A stretch of 64,000 nt of DNA from Sphingobacterium composti (GTDB taxonomy: Bacteria; Bacteroidota; Bacteroidia; Sphingobacteriales; Sphingobacteriaceae), in NCBI RefSeq assembly GCF_009829075.1, contig NZ_WUQZ01000007.1:1-64000 (forward strand), given 5' to 3'. The notes below the pieces were generated by a model. The model did not search any database. It was not told the origin of the DNA and worked only from the letters and a program-made list of their open reading frames with translations. Positions 16,973 to 24,162 of this stretch are shown here, piece by piece. The translations under genes were made by a program, and so were the position numbers. Each line of letters begins with the position of its first letter. Position 1 is the stretch's first letter.

Positions 16973-17839
16973 TTATGTATTTCTATTGTTATAAATGTTC
17001 TTTCTAAACTCTTCGGGCGTAAGTCCGACTACCTTTTTGAAAAACTTCGTAAAATAGGAATTATCGTTAAAATTCAGCTCATACGCAATTTCAGCAACGG
17101 AGTAGTCTTTTATTACCAATAGACGCTTTGCTTCCAAAATTACGCGGTCGCGAATTAACTCGCCAGCAGATTGCCCCAATAATTCTTTGCAAAGTGCATT
17201 CAAATGATTTGGCGTAATGTACAATAATGCTGCATATTCTTTGGGAAGACGCAAGGACGTAAAATTTGATTCTATCAGATTCAAAAAATTACGCAACAAA
17301 GTATGATTATACGCATTTGTATCTTGAGTCACAGATGGCACACGTCGGGCATTTAACAGATTGAAAAGATAATGCAGCGAGCTTGAGACAAAATTCTTTT
17401 GTGTAGTATCTTTTACAAGTCGTTCTAGAATTTCCAAAACTAAAGATCTGTCCTCATCATTCACGACAAACACTTCATCTCTGACCAATCCAGAGAAAAA
17501 AGATAATGTCGTCAAATAATCAGAACGTAACAGGACATTCTTAAATAAATCTTTATGAAAATTCACGACATAGCCCTGCATATCCCCTTCGAATTCCCAA
17601 GTGTGTATCTGTCCCGGCGACATAAAATAGATTTGCCAAGGTTCAATAGTGAACTTTTCAAAATCTATCGTATGAGATCCTTGTCCTGTTGTGAATAACA
17701 CAAAATGGTAAAAATTATGGCGATGTGGGAATACAAGATTCGAATTTCGAACCAAATAATCCGATAGGCTCTCAATCATAATTTCTTGATTCAGCCCATC
17801 AGACACCACACATTGCGCTATAACAGGAACTTTTGCCAT
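16973..17839 (-). CDS. AraC-family transcriptional regulator
   Basis: A 288-residue regulator (from ATG 17839). The N-terminal half is a cupin-like sensor (HRHNFYHFVLFTTGQGSHTIDF near 39-60; SPGQIHTWEF). The C-terminal 100 residues are a double helix-turn-helix with AEIAYELNFNDNSYFTKFFKKVVGLTPEEFRK. I prefer ATG 17839 over the upstream TTG because a -7 box ends 6 nt before it and covers the TTG. It forms an operon with DUF983. A 12-bp inverted repeat at 17896-17927 upstream could be its own operator. Confidence 0.9.
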   Translation of the reverse strand: MAKVPVIAQCVVSDGLNQEIMIESLSDYLVRNSNLVFPHRHNFYHFVLFTTGQGSHTIDFEKFTIEPWQIYFMSPGQIHTWEFEGDMQGYVVNFHKDLFKNVLLRSDYLTTLSFFSGLVRDEVFVVNDEDRSLVLEILERLVKDTTQKNFVSSSLHYLFNLLNARRVPSVTQDTNAYNHTLLRNFLNLIESNFTSLRLPKEYAALLYITPNHLNALCKELLGQSAGELIRDRVILEAKRLLVIKDYSVAEIAYELNFNDNSYFTKFFKKVVGLTPEEFRKNIYNNRNT

Positions 17840-17845
17840 CGTATA

Positions 17846-17853
17846 CAAAGATA
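17846..17853 (-). promoter_or_regulatory. -7 promoter box (TATCTTTG) of araC-DUF983
   Basis: Exact TAnnTTTG match on the minus strand, ending 6 nt before the chosen ATG, so the mRNA would be nearly leaderless. Confidence 0.55.
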
Positions 17854-17895
17854 CTTTGAATACACCATTATATATGGTAATATTAATGCAATTAA

Positions 17896-17927
17896 TGGTA
17901 CTTTTTATATTTAAGTAAAAAGTACCA
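17896..17927. promoter_or_regulatory. 12-bp inverted repeat upstream of the AraC regulator (possible operator)
   Basis: Perfect arms TGGTACTTTTTA (17896-17907) and its complement (17916-17927), with an 8-nt spacer, about 45 bp upstream of the -7 box of the regulator. It could be an operator, or part of a hairpin; no gene ends here, so a terminator is unlikely. Confidence 0.5.
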
Positions 17928-18000
17928 CAGTTTATATGGCTCTTTCATTAAATACTCAGTATTAAAAAAGTTTATGCACATTCCACACAGGTACGAACAA

Positions 18001-18116
18001 TGTCGCCTTAGTGGATTGGCAACAGCAAGAAGGGTGTGACATTGTGCCAATCCGGTAAAGCGACGAGGTTTTGGTTACTTTTTTCAATAAAAAAGTAATT
18101 GCCTTACCAGCAAGAG
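18001..18116 (+). repeat. Structured dispersed element, copy 1
   Basis: Starts TGTCGCCTTAG and ends CAAGAG. Outer stem GTCGC/GCGAC (18002-18006 with 18060-18064), inner stem GGATTGGCA/TGCCAATCC (18013-18021 with 18045-18053), second hairpin 10 bp (18075-18084 with 18089-18098). It lies between the AraC regulator (-) and the orphan gene (+). It shares the architecture of the copies at 18845, 23885, 40365 and 47209 but has different stem sequences. Confidence 0.85.
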
Positions 18117-18167
18117 TGCTTATCAATAAACCTAAGAAATTCAACATTTCTTACTAACTTTAACCCA

Positions 18168-18719
18168 ATGTCGTTACACAAAGATCCTGAACTCAAAGCA
18201 GCTGTTCTTAGCCTTCCTCCGAAGGAGAAGGACAAATTGTTGGTGCGCTTAATCAGCAAAGATAAAATGCTGATGAAACAACTGCACTTTCAGTTGCTGG
18301 AGGATGAAATTGATTTGGAAGAACGCATTAATACGTTGCGTGAACGACTTAATGAGTTGCTAGGGCCCAATCGTTCGGGAATAAAAAATGTTGCGATGTA
18401 TTCCCATTACCGTGCATTGACTGTATTACTGCGACAAGCTAGCGGTATGATCAACGAACACGAAAAGGTGACGAAAGATAAATTTAGCGAAGCTGAATTT
18501 CGCTTGTTGATATTAGAACGTGCTTTCGAACATTATCCTGCCTTATTCCACAAAACTTATGTCTCTGCTGCTGACAAATTACAACGCTATGTAGCCGCAC
18601 GCCTTAAGACAACTTTCAACAAATACGATAAACTTCACGAAGACCTTCAATTTGATCTTAAAGAGTCATACGAAAAGGTTCTTACTTTTGCTGAAGAGCA
18701 AGGGTTAATGATAAGCTAA
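18168..18719 (+). CDS. Orphan protein, unknown function, flanked by repeat elements
   Basis: A 183-residue protein beginning MSLHKDPELKAAVLSLPPKE. It is rich in Lys, Glu, Leu and Arg and looks all-helical, with heptad-like stretches near 25-65 (QLLEDEIDLEERINTLRERL) and no signal peptide, membrane segment or motif I recognise. The tail (KYDKLHEDLQFDLKESYEKV) is again helical, so a cytoplasmic coiled-coil or four-helix protein is likely. Similar proteins in Sphingobacteriaceae are, as I recall, annotated only as hypothetical. It is bracketed by two direct-oriented copies of the structured repeat. The ATG at 18168 is chosen; a TAACTTTA box ends 5 nt upstream. Confidence 0.75.
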   Translation: MSLHKDPELKAAVLSLPPKEKDKLLVRLISKDKMLMKQLHFQLLEDEIDLEERINTLRERLNELLGPNRSGIKNVAMYSHYRALTVLLRQASGMINEHEKVTKDKFSEAEFRLLILERAFEHYPALFHKTYVSAADKLQRYVAARLKTTFNKYDKLHEDLQFDLKESYEKVLTFAEEQGLMIS

Positions 18720-18844
18720 AATCATTTTAGTCTAAAGCTCTCTCGCTGAGCACAGTTCTTATATAACATCTGTTCGGAATAAAAAAGTCAATAAAACTAT
18801 TTCTTATAATCAAATTATTGCACTATTCTTTGTGGTGCATTAAA

Positions 18845-18960
18845 TGTCGCCTTAGCGAGTTGCCATTTGTAAGGATGGTATAGCGATGTGGCAACTCGGT
18901 ACAGCGACGAGCTTTGCCTACTTTTGCGATAAAAAGTAGGATGCCTGCCCGGCATAGAGG
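18845..18960 (+). repeat. Structured dispersed element, copy 2
   Basis: Outer stem GTCGC/GCGAC (18846-18850 with 18904-18908), inner stem GAGTTGCCA/TGGCAACTC (18857-18865 with 18889-18897), second hairpin 9 bp (18917-18925 with 18932-18940), and TGCC/GGCA mini-stem (18942-18945 with 18951-18954). Same orientation as copy 1, on the other side of the orphan gene. Confidence 0.88.
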
Positions 18961-19009
18961 GCTATGAACACATAATCATTTAACAGCACCTCTTTCCCTC
19001 CTTCTAAAT

Positions 19010-19041
19010 ATTTTCACCGATTTCTATTCCATTTTCACCGA
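19010..19041 (+). promoter_or_regulatory. Paired direct repeat, 21-bp spacing (LytTR-like site)
   Basis: ATTTTCACCGA occurs at 19010-19020 and again at 19031-19041, exactly 21 bp (two helical turns) apart, 52 bp upstream of the -7 box of the gene at 19137. This is the geometry of LytTR-family response-regulator sites. A related pair precedes the gene at 49751. Confidence 0.5.
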
Positions 19042-19092
19042 AAATCTGCCTCTACTGGTCGAAACAGCGTTTCGCACCCCACGTTACTGCTA

Positions 19093-19100
19093 TACCTTTG
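19093..19100 (+). promoter_or_regulatory. -7 promoter box (TACCTTTG)
   Basis: Exact TAnnTTTG match, 36 nt before the ATG at 19137. Confidence 0.65.
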
Positions 19101-19136
19101 TCCTAACAAAACACCAGAAATTAAAATATAAAAGTT

Positions 19137-19562
19137 ATGAAAAGAAATATAAAAACAATCGCAGTAGCAGTTATCACATTAGTATCAACAGTTTTTTACG
19201 CTCACGCTGATAGCAAACCTTTCAAAGAATTGAACAGCAAGGAAGTTGTCATGAACTATGTAGGGGCAACTTTATTGGGAAGTACAGAATACACCAAAGA
19301 AATGTTTGCTAACAACTTCGAATACAGCAACACCGCTAACAACGACAAATTTGGCAAGAAAGAATACGTAAACTATTTGAAATCTGTCAAAGACTTAAAA
19401 TATAACTCGACACAAACTATTGAAATCGTAGATCAGGTAGGTAGCACGACGATCAGCAAAGTGACTATGGACTTCGGTACGTTCAAAAGAGTAGACTACA
19501 TTACATTGATCCAATCTGCTGAAGGCTGGAAAATTAATAAAGTGGTAACGACTTATCCATAG
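19137..19562 (+). CDS. Exported NTF2-like / lumazine-binding-like small protein
   Basis: A 141-residue protein with a signal peptide ending near AHA (MKRNIKTIAVAVITLVSTVF start). The mature part resembles the NTF2-like (putative lumazine-binding) fold seen in many Bacteroidota exported proteins: a helix NSKEVVMNYVGATLLGS, a strand FANNFEYSNT, and three C-terminal strands ending YITLIQSAEGWKINKVVTTYP. The function is unknown and no catalytic residues stand out. It has its own -7 box, a candidate regulatory repeat pair at 19010-19041 and a terminator at 19590. Confidence 0.72.
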   Translation: MKRNIKTIAVAVITLVSTVFYAHADSKPFKELNSKEVVMNYVGATLLGSTEYTKEMFANNFEYSNTANNDKFGKKEYVNYLKSVKDLKYNSTQTIEIVDQVGSTTISKVTMDFGTFKRVDYITLIQSAEGWKINKVVTTYP

Positions 19563-19589
19563 GTACTGGGTAATTTTTGTTTAGTATAA

Positions 19590-19618
19590 AAGTCTGCAGG
19601 AGTGCAGGCTTTTTTTTG
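19590..19618 (+). terminator. Terminator of the NTF2-like gene
   Basis: 9-bp stem (19590-19598 with 19603-19611, one G-T pair) with a 4-nt loop, then a T run. Confidence 0.82.
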
Positions 19619-20010
19619 TTTGTAGCATTCTTCCCAGATTTTGTTACAAAACATGTGCAAACCCAGTCCAAAAACACAAATGGACAACATTTGCATAAAT
19701 TGTCTCAAAATGATACACATTTGGCAAGGTTTGGCACAGATTGTACTTTATTGACAATCCTAACTTTTCAGGTGTTTGTTCGGGTCTTGTTCGGATCTCC
19801 TTCGGGTCGGCTTCGGAAAATTAGCATTTTTTCCGAACAACTACCGAACAAAGCCCAAATAAAGCGCTAAGCAGATGTGAATTTGAGGAGACTTCCCTGC
19901 GATGCGCGATTTGGAAATTTCAGTATTATTTGTTTATTTTTAGGAGATTGAGGGTTGTGTATGTACTTTGCGGTTCATTTAAATCTATTTCTAAAATCAC
20001 TAGTTAAATT
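19619..20010. other. Intergenic region with an 11-bp-phased TTCGG array
   Basis: About 390 bp without a credible gene. It contains short imperfect repeats around CATTTG/CAAATG (19660-19730), then the phased array at 19775-19856 described separately. Confidence 0.55.
19775..19856. repeat. 11-bp-phased array of TTCGG units forming an imperfect palindrome
   Basis: GTTCGG or CTTCGG begins at 19778, 19789, 19800 and 19811, exactly 11 bp apart. The reverse unit CCGAAC then follows at 19833 and 19844, again 11 bp apart. The two outer forward units pair with the two reverse units over roughly 26 bp with mismatches. Confidence 0.7.
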
Positions 20011-20415
20011 CTATTTGTGTTGATAGCAATAGCCACCTCCAACAACACGTCTTTGGCATGATCCACCTTTTTTAGTTCTTGCACCACAAATAGAGGAAGT
20101 TGTTGATATAACGAAAGTGTTACTTCTAGTACCAGTAGTCGTAATTTTACTTGTTTTTGTTTTCGTAGTAGAAGATTCAACAGGTTTAGAATTTATAGAG
20201 ACAGCTTTCTTACTGACAATTTTGTCAGAATTATCACTTTTAACAATATTATAAACATCATAAGTAGATTTTGTAGTTATATCCCAAGTACTATCAGAAT
20301 AAAGGATATAATATTTTCCCGCATAATTTTTAATAACATCTACACAGACTTTATGTTGTGAGTAACTCGTACTATAGGAAAAGATCAATACTAATGTGAA
20401 CAGTATTAGCTTCAT
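20011..20415 (-). CDS. Exported protein with a C-terminal Cys/His motif
   Basis: A 134-residue protein starting MKLILFTLVLIFSYSTSYSQ, a signal peptide; a 3-residue longer start is possible. Residues about 20-50 form a small domain (YYILYSDSTWDI). Residues 55-105 are a Ser/Thr/Lys-rich linker. The end is CGARTKKGGSCQRRVVGGGY followed by CYQHK, i.e. Cys-x9-Cys-x9-Cys-x2-His, a zinc-binding-like motif seen at the ends of many otherwise unrelated proteins (DUF5763-like). Function unknown; the combination of export and a probable zinc-binding tail is unusual. Ends 20011; divergent from mfd. Confidence 0.68.
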   Translation of the reverse strand: MKLILFTLVLIFSYSTSYSQHKVCVDVIKNYAGKYYILYSDSTWDITTKSTYDVYNIVKSDNSDKIVSKKAVSINSKPVESSTTKTKTSKITTTGTRSNTFVISTTSSICGARTKKGGSCQRRVVGGGYCYQHK

Positions 20416-20501
20416 AGGTGTCATTCGTTTGTTCACTAATATAAAAAAACTATAAATTATAATCGCATAAGATTGGACTAATGCCACTCCCATATTTTTA
20501 C

Positions 20502-20509
20502 TAACTTTG
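20502..20509 (+). promoter_or_regulatory. -7 promoter box (TAACTTTG) of mfd
   Basis: Exact TAnnTTTG match, 20 nt before the GTG start at 20530. Confidence 0.6.
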
Positions 20510-20529
20510 GGGAAAACATTGGGAATTAA

Positions 20530-23500
20530 GTGAATATTCAGGAAATCTTAGCACAATACGGACAAACAACTCAAGTAACCTCACTTGTCAAAGCTATTCA
20601 AGGTAAAAATCCTAAAATCCAACTCAAAGGACTTATTGGGTCATCGGATGCGATGGTAGCGGCTTCGGCGTATCATCTGCACGAGCGACCTTATGTGTTT
20701 ATCTTACCCACTCACGAAGATGCATCGTACTTTTTGAGTGATTTGGAAAGCATGTTTGACAAGCAGATATTGTTTTTCCCTGCTTCCTACCGCAAGGCTT
20801 TTGATTTCATGCAACTGGATAGTGCACACGTGTTGCAACGTGCCGAAACGCTGAGTTCGCTCAATCATACTTCCGAACTGCCGAAAATCGTGGTTACCTA
20901 TCCCGAAGCCATCGCAGAGAAGGTTATCAATCGTCAAGATTTAGAGAAAAACACTTTACCAATAACACAAAACACCAAGTTGAGCATTGATTTTATCAAT
21001 GAGTTCTTGTACGAATACGATTTTGAACGCGTAGATTTTGTGTATGAGCCAGGGCAATTTGCTATTCGAGGTGGTATTGTCGATATTTTCTCTTTTTCAA
21101 ATGATTTGCCGTATCGTGTGGAGTTCTTTGGCGATGAAATTGAAAGCATTCGTACGTTTGATATCGAAAGTCAGCTTTCGGTGAGTAAGATTCACACTGT
21201 AACGATTGTTCCCAATGTACAAGCAAAGTTTTTAGCCAATAACCATATTTCCTTATTGGAATACATCGATAGGGATTCGGTGATTTGGATTAAAGACGTG
21301 CAGTTCACATTTGATATTATCCAAGAAGGCTATAAAAAAGCTTCCCAATTGTGGAAAGCCTTGTCCGAAGCCGATCTCAAAAATAATCCAGACTTAGTAG
21401 ATCCGCGTTTCACGTTTACGGATGACAAGAACTTCGGTTCGATGTTATTTGATTTTCCAAATGTGGAGTTTGGCAAGCAGTTCTTCTTTAAGGCAGGTGA
21501 GGTTATCACTTTCGATACCCATCCGCAACCTTCGTTCAACAAGGATTTCAACTTGTTGATTCATAATTTCAAAGAAAACGAAAGCAAGAAGATAAAGAAT
21601 CTTATATTTTCGGATTCCACAAAGCAAGTGGAGCGTATTTACGCTATTTTGGATGACATTGATAAGTCGGTGACTTTTACTCCAATTTATAAAGCTTTTC
21701 GCGAAGGCTTCCGTGATGATACGATTCAATTAGCTTGTTACACCGATCACCAAATCTTTGATAGATACTATAAATACAAGCGTATAAAGGCATACGAGCG
21801 TTCACAAGCGATTACCTTAAAAGATTTGCGTGACCTAAAACCTGGTGATTATATCACGCATATTGACCACGGTGTAGGTAAATATGCGGGTTTGGAAAAG
21901 GTCGATGTCAACGGCAAGACGCAAGAAATGATTCGTCTGATCTATGCTGACAATGACCTCTTGTACGTCAATATTAACTCGTTAAACCGTATTTCGAAGT
22001 ATTCGGGCAAGGAAGGCACTATTCCCAAAATGAATAAGTTGGGTACGGATGCCTGGGACAAATTGAAGAAAACAACCAAGAAAAAGGTTAAAGATATCGC
22101 GCGTGACTTGATTAAACTGTATGCCCTGCGTAAAGCGCAAACGGGTAATGCCTTTAGTCCTGATACGTATTTGCAAAAAGAATTAGAAGCGTCCTTTATC
22201 TATGAGGACACGCCAGATCAAGAAAAAGCGACCAACGATGTGAAGCGTGACATGGAGTCACCACATCCGATGGATAGACTGGTCTGTGGGGACGTCGGTT
22301 TTGGTAAAACCGAAGTTGCTATACGTGCCGCTTTCAAAGCTGTTGCGGACAGCAAACAAGTGGCGGTTTTGGTACCGACGACTATTTTGGCATTGCAACA
22401 TTACCGTACATTCTCTGAGCGATTAAAAGGTCTACCAGCTAACATTGATTACATCAATCGTTTCAAAACTTCAAAACAAATCAAAGAAACTCTTAAAAAA
22501 CTCGAAGAGGGTAAAATAGATATTATCATCGGTACACATCGCCTAGTTAGCAAGGATGTGAAATTCAAAGACCTCGGTCTGATGATTATCGATGAGGAAC
22601 AAAAGTTTGGAGTGTCGGTCAAAGAGAAGCTAAAAGTGATGCGAGCCAATGTAGATTCTTTGACATTAACCGCAACACCTATTCCTCGTACGCTACACTT
22701 CTCCTTGATGGGAGCGCGTGACTTGAGTATTATCTCAACACCACCGCCCAATAGACAGCCCGTACAAACCGAATTGCATGTATTTGGCGAGCAACTTATC
22801 CAAGAAGCCGTGTCATACGAGATTGATAGAGGTGGTCAGGTCTTCTTTATTCACAATCGTGTAGCAGACTTGAAACAGCTGGGCGCCATGATACAAAAAC
22901 TAGTTCCTGGAGCGCGTGTCGGCGTAGCGCACGGACAGCTGGAAGGTGATGACCTAGAAGATGTGATGTTGAAATTTATCAACCATGACTTTGATGTACT
23001 CGTCGCAACAACGATTATCGAAGCTGGTCTCGATATCCCAAATGCCAACACCATTATCATTAACCATGCCCATATGTTTGGGTTGAGTGACTTGCACCAA
23101 ATGCGTGGTCGCGTTGGACGATCTAACAAAAAAGCATTTTGTTATTTATTAAGTCCGCCATTATCAACATTAACTTCAGAAGCTTACAAACGTCTTTCAG
23201 CTATAGAGGAGTTCTCGGAGCTAGGTTCTGGATTCAATGTAGCGATGCGTGATTTGGATATCCGTGGTTCGGGTAACTTATTGGGTGCGGAGCAATCGGG
23301 CTTTATTGCGGAGATAGGTTTTGAGATGTACAACAAGATTTTGGATGAAGCCGTTCAAGAATTGAAAGATGATGAGTTTGGGGAATTATTTGCGGACGAA
23401 CAAAACAGAAAATACGTTTCCTTTACGCAAATAGATACCGATTTGGAAGTGATGATTCCAGATGAGTATGTAACCAATATCGGCGAGCGATATAACTTAT

Positions 23501-23865
23501 ACAATGATATTGCGAAGCTCGAAAATGAACAACAGCTTCAAGCTTTTGAGAAAGAATTGGAAGACCGTTTTGGTCCTATTCCTTCACCTGTATTTGAGTT
23601 GTTCAACACCTTGCGTTTGCAATGGCTAGGCAAAGAAATTGGTTTTGAGAAGATTTCGTACAAAAAGCAAACATTGAAAGGTTTCTTTATCAACAATGCG
23701 AAATCTAGCTATTTCGAATCGGATCAGTTTGGAAAAGTGTTGGCTTTCGTAGGCTCGAACCCTTCAATAAGCAACTTAAAAGAAGTAAAAGGACAATTGC
23801 GTTTGGCGTTAAGCAATATTACAACAATAGATTATGCGTTGCATTTGCTGAAGCAGATGGTGTAA
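20530..23865 (+). CDS. mfd: Transcription-repair coupling factor
   Basis: Displaces stalled RNA polymerase from damaged DNA and recruits UvrAB. The 1111-residue protein shows the UvrB-homology N-terminal module (GGIVDIFSF near 178), the CarD-like RNA polymerase interaction domain (LKPGDYITHIDHGVGKYAGL near 435), the helicase Walker A (C586 then GDVGFGKT), the Walker B box DEEQ (688-691), the motif VI QMRGRVGRS near 858 and the C-terminal TRCF domain that masks UvrA binding. GTG is the start; no ATG lies near. Its -7 box is 20 nt upstream. Length is normal for Bacteroidota Mfd. Confidence 0.97.
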   Translation: MNIQEILAQYGQTTQVTSLVKAIQGKNPKIQLKGLIGSSDAMVAASAYHLHERPYVFILPTHEDASYFLSDLESMFDKQILFFPASYRKAFDFMQLDSAHVLQRAETLSSLNHTSELPKIVVTYPEAIAEKVINRQDLEKNTLPITQNTKLSIDFINEFLYEYDFERVDFVYEPGQFAIRGGIVDIFSFSNDLPYRVEFFGDEIESIRTFDIESQLSVSKIHTVTIVPNVQAKFLANNHISLLEYIDRDSVIWIKDVQFTFDIIQEGYKKASQLWKALSEADLKNNPDLVDPRFTFTDDKNFGSMLFDFPNVEFGKQFFFKAGEVITFDTHPQPSFNKDFNLLIHNFKENESKKIKNLIFSDSTKQVERIYAILDDIDKSVTFTPIYKAFREGFRDDTIQLACYTDHQIFDRYYKYKRIKAYERSQAITLKDLRDLKPGDYITHIDHGVGKYAGLEKVDVNGKTQEMIRLIYADNDLLYVNINSLNRISKYSGKEGTIPKMNKLGTDAWDKLKKTTKKKVKDIARDLIKLYALRKAQTGNAFSPDTYLQKELEASFIYEDTPDQEKATNDVKRDMESPHPMDRLVCGDVGFGKTEVAIRAAFKAVADSKQVAVLVPTTILALQHYRTFSERLKGLPANIDYINRFKTSKQIKETLKKLEEGKIDIIIGTHRLVSKDVKFKDLGLMIIDEEQKFGVSVKEKLKVMRANVDSLTLTATPIPRTLHFSLMGARDLSIISTPPPNRQPVQTELHVFGEQLIQEAVSYEIDRGGQVFFIHNRVADLKQLGAMIQKLVPGARVGVAHGQLEGDDLEDVMLKFINHDFDVLVATTIIEAGLDIPNANTIIINHAHMFGLSDLHQMRGRVGRSNKKAFCYLLSPPLSTLTSEAYKRLSAIEEFSELGSGFNVAMRDLDIRGSGNLLGAEQSGFIAEIGFEMYNKILDEAVQELKDDEFGELFADEQNRKYVSFTQIDTDLEVMIPDEYVTNIGERYNLYNDIAKLENEQQLQAFEKELEDRFGPIPSPVFELFNTLRLQWLGKEIGFEKISYKKQTLKGFFINNAKSSYFESDQFGKVLAFVGSNPSISNLKEVKGQLRLALSNITTIDYALHLLKQMV

Positions 23866-23884
23866 AAGTCCAGCTTCGCGCTGT

Positions 23885-24006
23885 CCTCTTGCCGGGCAGG
23901 CAGTTACTTTTTATCCGAAAAAAGTAACCAAAAACTCGTCGCTCAAATATTTTGGTTGTAAGTTATGTGCCTCCACCTGCTATTACCAAAACATTTAAAG
24001 GCGACA
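23885..24006 (-). repeat. Structured dispersed element, copy 3
   Basis: Reverse orientation. Outer stem GTCGC/GCGAC (24005-24001 with 23942-23938), inner stem of 12 bp with one G-U pair on the minus strand (23985-23996 with 23945-23956), second hairpin 10 bp (23903-23912 with 23919-23928), TGCC/GGCA mini-stem 23890-23902. Lies between convergent mfd and the M14 peptidase gene. Its apical loop resembles that of copy 4. Confidence 0.88.
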
Positions 24007-24080
24007 TTTTAGAGAAACAACGTTTTCTGCGTTTTCTTTGAATATTATTTTTATTCTGACACAGTTGATAAGGTAAATCG

Positions 24081-24138
24081 AGAAATCTATACATCTAGCT
24101 TTTAGATATATAGATTTCTTTCTTTTGTCGCAATGACG
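24081..24138. repeat. Second dispersed inverted-repeat family, locus C
   Basis: 11-bp inverted repeat AGAAATCTATA (24081-24091) with 24109-24119, and a longer arm 24112-24138 that runs AGATTTCTTTC to GCAATGACG, related to arms at 47056-47120 and 62290-62378. Confidence 0.55.
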
Positions 24139-24162
24139 TCTATAATATATTGGTTGTATGTT

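Noticed and set aside
18001..18116. CRISPR-like repeat reading of the dispersed elements
   Set aside because: The copies are far apart, differ in stem sequence, lie in both orientations and there are no spacers or cas genes.
19577..19870. 97-residue frame across the terminator and the phased TTCGG array
   Set aside because: It begins inside the terminator region of the NTF2-like gene, has no recognisable composition, and covers repeats; not a credible gene.
21445..23129. Several 70-100-residue minus-strand frames inside mfd
   Set aside because: Shadows of a clear gene on the other strand.
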